A DNA stretch of 64,000 nt, from positions 5,280,134 to 5,344,133 of the forward strand of contig CM055618.1 of assembly GCA_029379385.1 (NCBI GenBank), in the 5' to 3' direction. The notes beneath the pieces were generated by a model. The model searched no databases. It saw nothing but the letters and a program-made list of their open reading frames with translations, and was not told the origin of the DNA. The stretch comes from Quillaja saponaria. Its lineage: Eukaryota; Streptophyta; Magnoliopsida; Fabales; Quillajaceae. Of the stretch, positions 22,651 to 35,270 are shown in pieces (position 1 is the first letter of the stretch; every line of letters starts with the position of its first letter). Position numbers and translations under genes: made by a program.

Positions 22651-24066
22651 TTTAAACATTGTGTAACATTTTGTTAACTTAGAAAATCATTATGTAACTT
22701 TAGTTATAAAATAAAAACAATGTATGCAAAAATAAACAAATATACTACATATATATAAACACATATGCAAAAAAATATACATAATTACTTTATTTTTCAT
22801 GACTTTGACTACACCTTTTTATTTTATCCTTATCTCTTTATCTATTGATTTATTTTCTTTCTTTTCTTGGCCTATGCTTCCTCCTCCCTTTTTCTGCAGT
22901 CTACCTTTGCTTTTATTCATCTCTCAATCTTTCTAGTTTCTTCATCAGCTGAGCCTTGTAAAAAATTTTCCATCCGTTGGTAAGCAACCTTCTTCCTCAT
23001 GCTATAAAGCCTTATGCCTCCCTTCAGTTTTTTTTGCAACTGAATTGGCAGCCGAGGAGCATCCACAACTTTTAGCTACCATGAACTTTAGTAGGCTTAG
23101 CTAGTTTTTGGTAGCCATCAATCCTTCTAGCCTTGCTGTGGTGCTCCTTTATCTAGTTACTTCAGCTTTAAGTCACCTCCAACAGTTTATGGCAGCTGCT
23201 CTTTCACCTTCACCTACTACTTGAACATCCTCCTTTGGTGGGTTAGTTCAGCTGTCTTTTCTTGTATTGATGGTCTTTATTATCCTTTGTGTTGAAGGTT
23301 TTCTTAGTGCTTGATGAGTTAGATGTAGGAATTTAGTGAGTTGGGAATAAAAAGGGTATGAACAAAGGGTGATTTGGTAAGGAATTAAGGGCTATAGGAG
23401 AAGGTATAATCTTGGAATTGGTCTAATAGTTGTTGAATTTCCATAATTTATGCTTTTATTTGTTCCTAAGCAACTCATCTAATTATAATTTAACAATTCT
23501 GTAGTAATTAGTAAAGGAGGTTTTTAAGTTAATGTTAAATTTCTCTTGCTATATACAATAGAGTATATATATATATATATGAATGAGAATAAAAGTGCCC
23601 TTAAGATGTTTGATAAAATGCCTAAAAGAAACTAGTTATAATGTAAGTATGGATTAATATTGATTTCTTGATATGTATATATATATTATATATATACATA
23701 ATATGGAACAAAGTTGCCTTTAAGGTATTTGTTGAAATGCCTAAGAAAAATTAACTTTTAGTAAATGCGTGAAAATTGACATTTATAGGTTTTGATAATT
23801 AGAGGATTATAACTTATGAATTTATAAACTAATACTTGGAAATATGATTTTTAGCTCCAGAACGTATTGTTGATCCAACGGCATACATGAATTCAAGAGG
23901 GAGTGATGAGCAAAATTCGTAATCTTGTGAGTGAAAAATGATGTTCTTTGGTTGCTAGTGTGTTATGTATATGTGTTAATGTGTATATGTGTATAAATAT
24001 ATAAAGTTCTCAAATATGAATATTTAGTGCCTTGATTGAATTAAGTGATGAAAGTGCTATGTTGTT
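22651..24066 (+). repeat. LTR fragment, plus strand, both ends missing
   Basis: After a 39-bp string shared with 19222-19260 (TTAGAAAATCATTATGTAAC), the sequence reads like an LTR interior: AT-rich start, TGACTTTGACTACACC, a pyrimidine-rich tract, then a GTGATGAG..GTGAGTG box near 23900. It stops at 24066 where an inverted LTR begins. No gene is visible. Confidence 0.5.
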
Positions 24067-27000
24067 TATCACACCCCTCACGGAGGCATGACTTGCCAGA
24101 GGATTGGATAACCAAACCTTTATAACCCTAACTTTAATACAAAGTAACAGACATGATTCTTGACCCGACTAAAGAATAAAAATAACTTTTATGAAATAGA
24201 AATTCACTGTAAAAGTTTGTCTACTAAAACAATTTATAATTTACTAAAAATTTCGGCAGAGTTTCCCTAGAATATGGAACATGCCTCAAAATACAAACAC
24301 ATGTTTCTGATTTCACACAATAACACAAAGACAACAAATAGTTCTACTCAATCCACATCATAAGCAAGACAAATGACTAGACTATTACATCATTCAAAAT
24401 TAGACACCGCACAATTCTAGTGTGATTGCAAATTTTCATCTCTGCCTTCAAGTTTGGGATCCTAGAAAATACCTTGTTGTACTCGGTCAGCAAGTCACAA
24501 GCTCAGCAACACCATATACTAAACTCCTGTTACTAAAAAAAAAATTCCATAAGAGAAGGGTGAGTCCTACGGACTCTGTGAATGGAAAATTGTACCCAAA
24601 GAGTACTAACATCACTCAACACAAGTATATAACATATATATAGTAACATTATGTAACAATATTCATCTCTTAAATCAAAATACATTTATACATTGTAATC
24701 ATCATAAATTCATAATTTACATGATTCATAAGATCACAAATTAATCAGAGCAACAATAGCATACAAAGCAAACAAAGGGCTAACGAGTAACCCAGCCCCA
24801 CACAACAATATCACCCCTTGTCGGGCATTTACATGCCTGCATAACAGATTAATCTCCGTATATAATCTATCCCACTGGGGCTAAGCATTTAATTTTATTT
24901 TTTTTTAAAATAATAAATTTATAAGAATCAGAATATCTCAGAATTTTTAATCAGAATATCCTAGGTGCACCTGAATCTTAGTTCCTGAAATAAAAATAAT
25001 TTCTTAAAAAAGTTTCAATTTGTTGGCCCTTATCAATCACAAACAATTTCAAACAAGCTTGATTCAAATAACTTACTAAAACATTGTACTTGCATATTTA
25101 TTTAAATACACATACAATTACACATAATAATCTAGCCTCCAAAAGCAACAATTAACCACTCACCTTTAACGATTTCGTTCGTCACTTGCACTTGCGTTCA
25201 CGCATCTCACCAGATCCATATTAGGATCCAAAATTGAAATTCATATTTCCAAATAATACTTAGATCATAAATTTTATTGTTATAACATTTTAATTACTAA
25301 GCTTATATATTAACTTATATAGGTTTCTTTATAAAAGTTTTCTATTAAGCTATTACATGTCAAGTAGTATAAATTATACTTTATGTGGTAAGGTTGATAT
25401 TGAAAAGATATTTTAGATGTCTTGATAATGCATAGGATAGAAAGAAGCTATTAGAAAAGTTAGAAAACACTAATGAGTTAAAGATGTTGAAACTGTCCAA
25501 ATTTTGGGGGGGGTTGGACCAGTGCTCACTTTAATAGTCATATCTTCCTCTAGGAAATTCCAAATCCAGTTTCGTAAAATTAATTAAATACTAGACATAT
25601 GTAGCTTTATAATCTATATCATTCACAATTTTTAGATTTGTATATCAATACAATTTATTCTTTGAAATTGCACAAATTTTGCAAAACACAAGATTTTGGC
25701 AGTTTTGACCTTACCTTAGTTATTTGAACATAACTTTCTCTAGGAAAAAAGAAATCCAATTCTGTTTGTTGAATTTGTTAATAGACAAGTATATATTTTC
25801 AGATAGCTATCATATGTATTATTTGGATGTGTATATTAGTACTATTAATTATTTAAAATTTACTCTTTTTAGGCATTTCACAACCTCCTTGAATATATGT
25901 TTATTTTCACTTACATGCTTAATCAAATTTATTAAAACCAATTTGAAACATTAGATTTAGGAAGTTAGCTAGCTTTCTTATTTAGAAAATTTTCCTAAAA
26001 TAAGCCTTGAACTCCCTCGATTCTTCACATAACCAAAAACAGAGCACTCGTAAAATTTCTGGTTGCCAACCTTTGATTCCATCTAGTGTTTATAGAATTC
26101 TCATAATTGAGAATTAAATTACGAAACTTTCCAATCTAGTGTTTCAAGATGTTAGGAACAACTTTCATTTAGAGTTTCAAAGTTAATTCTATCCACAACC
26201 CCCGACGAAGTCTTCCGGATTGACTGAGGTTCACTAAAAATCCTGTATGACCTTGCCACAGTCTAAGAGCTCTAACGACTGGTATACTTTAAACCAGGTT
26301 ACAAAATTTTCTTGAAATCATCTCAAGACCTTAAGTTACACTTTATCTTCAGAACTCTTAATTTAATTCAGTCTCGAAAATATCCAAAACACAAGATTTC
26401 TCTACCCTATAAAGTCTGACCCTATTTCACCTTTTTAATAACCACTCAATTTTATATCAATTATTTATTTAACTATTACAATTTTGACTTGTATTCTCTC
26501 ATAACTTATATTCATGGTGAAATGCTTGAGTTGTTTAACCATGGTTTAAGCCTAAAAATTTATAACGAAGTAATTCCAATAGTATTCTCTTTCTTTTGCT
26601 TTTTGGCTAGAATCAGTTACAATTATGTTAAACTTATTTGGTAATATCCCCAATTTTCATACATACTCATTTCCCATTATTGAACCTCTGCACATATGTC
26701 TTTCATATATTTTCTTGTGGAAACAGGTTTATGGTTGCTGTTTATTCTATGGTTTTGATAGTCATGTTTATATAGGCAGATAATTGGTCCTATTGAATTT
26801 TGAAGTTCTCACCTGGTGGTTTTCAAGTAAACGTCCAAGGCCAACCTAATTAAATTTGAAATTCCACTAGTTTTAGAGCGCCTTTAAATTGAATTACATA
26901 ACTTAACTTGAATATTCCAAAAATCAAACACAGAATCATGATTTAAATAATTTTGTCCCATATTCTAACAAAATTGTAGAACCGGTCCTGAGTATTGCCT

Positions 27001-28199
27001 AAATCTAAACATCCTATCCACTCCATTTTGATTCAACTGAGATGCCTATACAGAAAGAGAGACTTTTTGTTGCAATAGATAATAGTTCAAATATTAAACT
27101 TATTGCTTTGGTTAAATAAAAAATAAGTACCTAAACAATATCAAATACCGTCCGTACCAATGAAAGGGTTCTATTGAATTGCGTATTATATTTCAATATA
27201 ATCCATTAATCAACCATGTTACAGCAACACTTGTGGCTTCTTAAAACTCACACTCAAACATGACTTAGGAATGGAATTAAAACAAAATCAGCAAAAAGGA
27301 AGACTCAAGGTACAGGGGTTGCTATAGAAGAAAACAACCCAGCTGAAAATGAGAAGATATTCAACTTCGTCGACCAATAAGAGGCTTCAAAGGCCAAGTG
27401 AGGAAAAAAAAACAGTATGTCCACCATAAAAATGAGAATGACTCATAGGTTGGGAAGGCTCCCTACAGCTACTTACCAAGCTTCACGCAGTAAGGCTGCG
27501 GCCCTCCTAAACTAGCTTTACGGCTAAACCAAAAAAAATGCAAGGCCCAAAAAAAAGAGATTGGCTGCTATTGTTGGAGATGAGACTACTTAGCAAACAT
27601 AAGAACTTGGTTGCAATCAGACCAAAACAGGGAACACTAAGGGCTGAATCCTTAAGCCGAAGTAATACAAAATAAGGGCAAATCCATAAAGCTAGAAGAA
27701 GTAAAGATTGGCTGTCATGATTTTGGGGAAAAAATGAGTATTCCTTGTTGCTGCCACCAGCCTAAATCAGAATGCAAGGACGTCCAAAAACAGAATAGGT
27801 ACCTGGTTGAATAAACCTCACATACACACACATACACCACTTGATTTCAGCTAAGAAAAACAAGATTAGCAAGCTAACAGGGAAGCTATACCTCATGGGC
27901 AGCAAAGGAGTTACCAAAAGCAGAGTGAATCCAGACAGCTCCCAAGTTACAACAAGGTGAAATTTCAGGACTTTAAGAAGAACCAACCAACGACAAAAGA
28001 AAAGGAAAATAACTTGTTATGGAGGGATCAGAGCCAAGCTACCAAAAATTTTCACATGGAAGATTCAAGAAAACAAAACAAGGGAAAAGAAAGGCGTATG
28101 GCAGTGGAATGATCAACCAAGAGTAAACGAGAAAGAGAGAAAAGAAAGAAAAAATAAAATAAAATAAAGAATAAGATGGTCAAAGTCAAAGTTGTAAGA
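24067..28199 (-). repeat. Inverted LTR, 5' tip missing
   Basis: The minus strand ends GTGAGGGGTGTGATA at the left edge, the family LTR end with G to A in TGTGACA. Family boxes follow in inverted order, including the CCCCTTGTCGGGCATTTA hairpin region (24815) and CTAGGTGCACCTGA (24961). 26160-26400 is the inverse of 52250-52490 (CCCCCGACGAAGTC). About 4.1 kb, close to the 4.2 kb of the LTR at 50581-54749. Open frames at 24422 and 25724 are shadows. Confidence 0.55.
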
Positions 28200-29899
28200 T
28201 AAGGTCAGAGTTGCAAAAATCTTACTTTTTGCAGAATTTGGTGCAACTTTAAAAAATAAATTGTATTGATTATAAAAATTATAAATGATATACCATAATA
28301 AAGCTACATGTGTCTAATATTTAATAAATTTTATAAAACTGGATTTGGAATTTCCTAAGAGAAGATATGACTGTTATAGTGAACACTGGTCTAAATCCTA
28401 AGTTTGGATAGTTTCAACATCTTTAACTCATTAGTGTTTTCTATCTTTTCTAATAGATTATTTCTACTCTATACATTTTTAAGATATCTAAAAAATCTTT
28501 TTATCATAACCTTATCACATAAAGTATAATTCATATTACTTGATATGCAATGGCTTAATAGAAAACTATCATAAAGAAACCTATATAAGTTGATATATAA
28601 AAGCTTAGTAATTAAAATATTATAATAATAATGTTTATGAACTAAGTATTATTTGAAAATATGAATTTCAGTTATGGATCCTAATGTGGACCTAATGAGA
28701 TGTGTGAATGCAATTGTAAGTGATGAATAAAATCGATTAAAGGTGAGTGGTTAATTGTTACCCTTTGGTTGCTTGATTAGTTTATTTGATTGTTTGATAT
28801 ATTTGTATATATTATATAAATATATATGTTATATAGAGGTGAATAAGAATTGTATTGCTATGATTGAATTATGTGAGTTATGTTTGATGTTTGGAATTAT
28901 TTGTGGTTGATAAAGGTCAACGAAATGATTTTCCTAAAAAGATTTTTATTTTCCAAAATAAAATCCAAGAGCACCTAGAATGTTTTAATTTAATATTCTG
29001 ATATGAGATTTTTTTTATAAGTATTTTTTTAAAAGAATTGAGTGCTTAGCTTTGGTGGGTAGATTCGAAGAAGGGTTTCAGTGATTCCATTTCGATTCTA
29101 TTTGGTGTACGAGCTCAAAATTGTCTGGTGGGAGGTGGTGTGCAGGGTTAAGTTACTCAGTTAGCCCTTTATTTGCTTTGATTGCCTTGATTGTTTTAAT
29201 TGAACTGTATCTGTTAAGTGTTATTTTTCTGTAACTATGTAAGTGCAACATACTAGATTTTGTGATTTAGAATATGTTGATATATTAAATGACTATATAT
29301 ATATAAATATATATATTATACTAGAGTACTTATGTTGAATGATACTAGTACCCTTTGGGTGCTATTTTCTACTCGATGAGTCTATGGGACTCATCCCTCT
29401 TTTGTTAATATTTTTTATAGTAACAGGATCTCGAAGATAGCTATTATTGATAATGGATTTTGTCGAGTGTTTAGTGGCAAGATAATTCTTCGGAATCTCA
29501 ATCTTGAAGTAAAAGGGTGAAAATTTGCAATCACACTAGAGCTACGAGGTGTCTAGTCTTATATTGTGTAGTAATTTAATTATTTATCATTGTGAAAAGA
29601 AACGGAGGAGAGATCCTTGTGCTTTTGTTGTTGTTACAGTTATGGTTGTATAAAAATAGGATTATGTATTTTTATTATTGGTCATGTTCCATTTTACAGG
29701 GAACTTCTGTCAAAATTTTTAGTAAGTTGCTATATGCTTTAATAAACAAACTTTTATAGTTAATTTATGTTGTATAAAATTTACTTTTATTTTTTAGTTG
29801 AGTCAAGAGTCGTGTTTGTTTCTTTGTTTTGAAGTCAGGGTTATATAGGTTTGGTTATCGAATCCTCCGACTAGTCATGCCTCCGTAAGGGGTGTGACA
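28200..29899 (+). repeat. LTR 3' half, plus strand, inverted to 24067-25715
   Basis: It begins abruptly at AGGTCAGAGTTGCAAAAATC, equivalent to 52918 in a complete LTR, and ends GGGGTGTGACA at 29899. It is the inverted counterpart of 24067-25715, so the two form a large palindrome with a ~2.5-kb centre. No LTR start of its own is present, and the flank tggtt has no partner. Confidence 0.55.
29375..29395. other. GATGAGTC/GACTCATC hairpin
   Basis: A perfect 8-bp stem around a 5-base loop. It is the second hairpin of the LTR module, longest in this copy. Confidence 0.6.
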
Positions 29900-30545
29900 T
29901 GGTTGCTACTTCATATCTCACGGCTGAAAAGAGCAAAAAAAGTCTTAACAACTTGACACAACTTCACACATGAGAAGGGAGGACAAAGGATCTTTCGGCT
30001 AGGCAGAGAAGGATGAATTTTCTAGAAATCGAGAGGGGGAATCGTGAGAAAGAGTTGAGAAAGTCGATTAAGGCAAGAGGAAAAGTAAAATGAAAAATAA
30101 AAAGAGGAAAAATGAAAATGAAAATGATTAAGTCAAGGTCAAAGTCTTTAAATTTTGTGGTGTAAATGTTTCCTAGTTTTATCCACATATATACACATGT
30201 TTAATTGCACTATTTATTTATTTATTTACTTTGCTTATGTATTTAGTTATTTTTCACAATTAAAAGTTATATATTATATCTAAAATTTGATTTTTATAGT
30301 ATCAAGTTACAACAATAGGTTAAAATTTGTGATTTATGTTTGTTCTTATTATACAAATGTACTAAATATTTATATACTCTAATTCACAGTATTTATTGAT
30401 ATAATTTCTTTATACTCATGTTATTTACCACTACTCAAATGTACACATCATATTTATTTATCTTTATAATTAAAATTTTTACACTACCTCAAACTTAACA
30501 TTACTACTTCAAATGTTCATAACATTACAATACCGAGTTACGACA
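29900..30545 (-). repeat. 5' part of an inverted LTR
   Basis: The minus strand has an LTR-start-like string TGTCGTAACTCGGTATTG at 30545 and a second one, TGTTGTAACTTGATAC, at 30314. The purine-rich block at 29980-30150 is the complement of the LTR pyrimidine tract. It probably belongs with the inverted LTR ending at 24067, but the parts overlap in content, so the region was rearranged. Confidence 0.5.
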
Positions 30546-30715
30546 AGACATCTATTTTCCTATCCACTCCCATAAATTAAATATTTTTTATTAATTTAAA
30601 TTAATTAAAAAATTATATTTTTAATGAATACCCACTCACACACTAGTTTCTACTTTTATTTTTAAAATCAAATCATTTGGCCTGTGCGTAAACATGTGCA
30701 TGTGGATAGTATATA
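30546..30715. other. Unassigned AT-rich spacer
   Basis: A short AT-rich stretch between LTR and Helitron end. I see no feature in it. Confidence 0.4.
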
Positions 30716-31104
30716 TCTATACTATATAAAAGTCACTTAAAGGCAAGATCTTTTGATTTTTTTAAATACCCTTAATAAGTATGAATTATTACATAGTTAC
30801 ATTTATTTGTTATTTTGCTCCAAATAGACTATTATTATTTTTATTTTATTTTTACTTTATTTTTTTATTTTTCTCTATTTTAATATCAATATGACTGTAA
30901 TATTTTTTGAACTATTATTTTATTTATTATTATTATTATTAATTCTTCTCAATATTAATAAATTTATAAATTTTTTAAATAAATGTTATAGTATTTCTCA
31001 TTTTTTTTCTTTAATAAATTCCTAACTAACATAATTTTTTTAGTTCTTCTAAACTTTATGAATTAAAATTTTAAAAAATAACTATTAATTAAAATAAATA
31101 CTAA
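30716..31104 (+). mobile_element. Helitron 5' end fragment
   Basis: TCTATACTATATAAAAGTCAC begins at 30716 after host A, a classic plant Helitron 5' terminus. The following AT-rich body (TTCTCAATATTAATAAATTTAT) matches 46735 and 48755, which lie in Helitrons with recognisable 3' ends. A MITE interrupts it, and no 3' terminus of this copy can be assigned. Confidence 0.55.
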
Positions 31105-31221
31105 GGGCTCATTTGGCATATTGTATAAGAATAACATAATAGTATAAAATTATCCAGTTGACTTTTAACAAATAGACTTATAGTATTGACTCCCTCTTAT
31201 ACTATGCATCACAATATAAGT
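31105..31221. mobile_element. Tourist-like MITE fragment, second copy
   Basis: It starts GGGCTCATTTGGCATATTGT after TAA and shares GACTCCCTCTTATACTATG with the copy at 1-250. The right half is cut off by the inverted LTR at 31222. Confidence 0.55.
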
Positions 31222-31867
31222 TGTCACACCCCACTCAAAGGCATGACTGGCCGGAGGAATGTGTAAGCAAATCTCCGTAAACTTCAAATCAAAGAAACAA
31301 ATACGATTCTTGATCAAACCAAAGTATAAAAGTAAATTTTAGAAAACTCAAATTAACTACAAATGTTTATTTACTAAAATATATAACAATTTACTAAAAA
31401 TTTCGGCAGAGATTCCCTGTAAACTAGAACATGCCTAAAATATAAACAGCATGCCTAAAATATAAACATAGAAACCTGGTTACATTCAACTAATTACCAA
31501 CAACAACAATATATAAAAGGAGCTTCGCTCCGCTTTATACCATAATAACAAATGAATCGAACTATTACACAATACAAAATCAAACACTCAAAGTCTTAAC
31601 GTTATTGTAAACTTCCATCCTTGATTTCAAGTAAATAATCTCAAGTATATACTGTTATAACTCGGTACCATAAAATCGAGTTTTAGATATAATATGAAAA
31701 TTTCAGTTATAAAATAACAACCATATAAACGAATTAAATAAATAACAATAAAATTAAACTTGTCATAATCCGATATTTTAACATACTCGTAAGAATGTTT
31801 GCACGTAATTTATTGTGATTTGGTGGACAAAATTTTATATAAGAAAAGTTAAAATAATAATAAAAAT

Positions 31868-31872
<5 letters not shown>

Positions 31873-31904
<32 letters not shown>
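31873..31904. repeat. (AT)n microsatellite
   Basis: An AT run of about 16 units near the start of the solo LTR. Confidence 0.9.
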
Positions 31905-31910
<6 letters not shown>

Positions 31911-33251
31911 GGATATAGATGAAGGAGAAATGTCTACCACAACTTTGAAAAGTAAGATTGGACTTTAAATTTTTTTGTTTATTATTTTCTTTCCTTTTCT
32001 TTGCATCCTGATTCCTTGCACCGATTTTATGCTCTTTACTCTTTTCTAGTTGCTTCTCAGTCATTTCAAATTTTCATCCTTGTTCTTGGCCATATGGTTT
32101 CCTCTTTACAATATATTTTGTTCTTCCTGGTCACCTTCCCCTACTGCCCAGAATTTCCCTTTCATCTTGCTTGTTTTATTTCAAAGCCATTCACGTATAC
32201 AATGTTTGAACCTCAAATCTCCAGCTATGGTTTTTCTACATTGGAGGATTGCTGCTGAATTTTCCTTTAGTGGATTCCGTGAATAAACCATGAAGTCTCT
32301 TTTGAAAGAGATGACTAGTTACACTAAGAGACGTTGGCTTTGTAGCTGAAATTAGTATTCTCAGTATATTCTTCCCTCAATGGTACGCATCTCTCATATT
32401 TCTTTGCTTCCTTGTATATTTAGTCTTTGTTTGGTTGTAGAGAAATCCACCAAGTAAAGCTCCACTGCCTAATTTTCTTTACCCTTGTTCTTTCCTTGGT
32501 CCTTCGTGATGTGTGTGTGGGGTTTCGCTTGAGGCTGGTAACTTTGTTGTAGATTGTTGATGTGAAGCCGTCTGCAAATAAACAGGAGGAAGCCAAACAC
32601 ATTAAGGGGTTGTTCCTTTTTATTCTTGCTGCTGTACCGTTTACCTTGTTTTGGGCAGTAGCAAGATTATTTTCTCTCATTTCTTTATTCAATCAGTGGG
32701 TGAGTAATTAAGGGAATCATGGTACAGCAAGGCAGCTTTAGGTGTAGAATTCTTCTTCCTGGCCATGAGGTCATTTGGTAATTAGTGAATGGCTTAGTGA
32801 TTAAAGGGTATTAGTAGTTAGTTAGTTAGTTATGATTTTGTTCAAAGTATTTTTATATATTGATGGTTATACAGCTAGAATTAGAAACTAAGAAAGATTG
32901 CGGGTAAAAGCTTAGAAATATATGTGTAAGCACGGGCGTGGGAAAAGAATTCCTTAACATTTAAGGGTATAAATATTGGAAGTAAGAATTCAAATCGTGG
33001 TAAATAAATAATTGAAAGTGAAGTTTATGTCAGAAATTGGAAATTTACAACTTAAGTATGATAATTTAGGAGTTTAAATTTCTTAGTTTAACAAAATTGT
33101 TGAGAATTCTTTTATTTAATTAAGAAAGTAAAATTAGTAGTGAGTTAGAAATCATGGCATTTAATTAGGCTAAATTGGAATTAAAGAATTGGAATTTTAT
33201 GTGAGTTAAAGTAATTAATTTTATTTTAAAAATCTATAATCTAGAATATTC

Positions 33252-33279
<28 letters not shown>
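33252..33279. repeat. A28 homopolymer
   Basis: A 28-base A run inside the solo LTR. There is no retroposon body beside it, so it is probably slippage, not a poly(A) tail. Confidence 0.8.
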
Positions 33280-33282
<3 letters not shown>

Positions 33283-34351
33283 AAGATAAATTGATTCTTA
33301 GAAAAGTATACCAATAAAAATTACAAGTAAGAGTTTTATGGAATTTAAACCTTGATTTAGTTAAATCAAATTCATCAATTTAACAATTGATGGTTTATTT
33401 AAAGGACTTAGTTCTAATTCCTTTAAGCCTAATTCGACATGCAAAGTAAATAATGAAGAGGATGAAAGTTGTTATCTTAAATTCTAACGAGTTTAAACAT
33501 AAGGGTATAATTTGAATTTTATAGTAAAACATGAACAAATTAGAATAGATAATTGATAAAGGATTTTTTTTATAAGTATCGATATATATATACACATGTG
33601 TTCAAGTAACATAAATTTATCTTTAAAGAAATTTATCTCTGAGTTTGATATGAAGGGTGTAAACATGTATGAGTAAGAAATTTTAAATTTAATTATAAAT
33701 GGTTCTATCAAATAATACAGGATTTTATGATTTTCAGTTTTCGATTGTATTGAGGATACTCTGATACTGTCCTAATCCAGACATAATGACAAATCTCGTT
33801 CTTGAACCCAATGAGTAAATTACTTGCACTTTGGGTTGCCATATTATTATGTGCAACTGTGTGTGTATTTTAACAGATATGTAATATAATATTTCAGTGA
33901 TTTAGTTGAATTATAATTGTTTGTTATAGATTGTGGTTGATAAGAGCTAACAAAGTGAGATTTTTCTGAAAAACCATGATTTTATTTCCGCAGTAAGATC
34001 CAGGTGCACCTAGGACATTCTAAATCGAATTTCTGAGATACTCTAATTTTGATTTTGAAAAATGTTTTCAAAATTGAGTGCTCAGCCCCAGTAGGATGGA
34101 TTGTGTACGGAGATTAATTTGTTGTGCTGGCACGTAAATGTCTAGTAGGGGGTGATTATGTTGTGCGGGGTTGAGTTACTCGTTGGCCCTTTGTGTGCCT
34201 TGTATGTTTTGATTTCGTTAGTTGGAATGATAAATTTTGGATAGTTGAAGCTGATGTGTATATATCTTGAAACATGTGAATTATGACGTTATTATGATTT
34301 TTATATGAGACTTAAATAATGATAAGTATTATTATGTGTTGATTGATGCTG

Positions 34352-34396
34352 GTACCCTTAGGGTACGTGGTTGGCTCATTGAGTCTTTGTGACTCA
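34352..34396. other. Two consecutive LTR hairpins
   Basis: GTACCC..GGGTAC (34352-34366) with a TTA loop, then TGAGTC..GACTCA (34380-34396) with loop TTTGT. Both stems are perfect. They sit just before a TTTTTTTATTAGG stretch. The arrangement recurs in the other LTRs. Confidence 0.6.
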
Positions 34397-35251
34397 CACC
34401 TTTCTCTGTTGTTTTTTTATTAGGAAAGCATAGTTCTTTGCACTACAATTTGCTACATATCGACATTGTTGCGGCAAGGTATATATCGAATTCACATACT
34501 TGAAGCTAAAAGGACGACACTTGCAGTCATTTTAGGTGTCATGCATGGTCATGTGTATTGAGTTAATTGTAGTAACTTAACTTATTGTAAGGAGCAAAGT
34601 TCCTCTATTTACATTGATGTTATGATCAACTGGTGGATTATACCAGGTTGTTAGTGTATGTGTTGTTAGGCATGTTCCACCTTATGGGGAATTTTTTCCA
34701 AACTCTTAGTAAACATTTATGATTCATAATCAGTTTATGACTTTATTTTGGTTCAGTAAAGTTTTCCTGGTGTTCACCATAATTTGGTTAGGAGAGTCAT
34801 TATATATTCAGTTCTTGTGAATTCAGGGCCACGGAGGTTTGGTTACCATTCTCCTGGCCAGTCACACCTCTATTTGGGGGTGTGACATATACCTTGCAGC
34901 CAAATACTCGGCAAGCCCAGTATTGGTGCTTGGAGCCCACGAAGATTTTGTTACTAAAAAAAATTAACAAGAGAGGGATGAGTCACAAGGACCCAGTGAG
35001 TAAAAAATATATCTAAAGGGTACTAGCATCACTCAACATATGGATATAATACATAGGTTAAATAATATCAACATAATATAAATATCAAAACAACTACCTA
35101 TCACAAATATGCAAATATGGAAAACATAAAAGTTAGACTAATACAATTCAGGTAATACATTATACAAACACTTCAAATCAAGCAAAACACTCCAAGCACA
35201 CAAATGGCCAGTTAGAGTAACTCAGCACTAGCACACCATATATACTCCCAA

Positions 35252-35270
35252 CGGGCAGTTTTTGTGCCCG
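35252..35270. other. CGGGCA/TGCCCG hairpin in inverted LTR
   Basis: A perfect 6-bp stem around a 7-base loop that differs from the loop at 10081-10088. It is the strongest form of the conserved GGGC hairpin. Confidence 0.6.

Larger units (their letters stand above)
31653..34887 (+). mobile_element. Solo LTR (3235 bp), exact target duplication
   Basis: It starts TGTTATAACTCGGTACC and ends GGGGGTGTGACA. Flanks are tatac (31648-31652) and tatac (34888-34892). A second start-like string, TGTCATAATCCGATATTTT, lies about 110 bp inside. There is no internal region, so it is a solo LTR left by recombination between two LTRs. It is inserted in the opposite direction into another LTR. The 85-codon frame at 32001-32258 lies in the pyrimidine-rich tract and is not a gene. 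Confidence 0.8.

Noticed and set aside
32001..32286. Two overlapping open frames in the solo LTR
   Set aside because: They fall in the pyrimidine-rich LTR tract, are Phe/Ser-rich by composition and have no counterpart frame in other LTRs.
33252..33279. A28 run as the poly(A) tail of a LINE or SINE
   Set aside because: No LINE or SINE body, no promoter boxes upstream and no target duplication around it.
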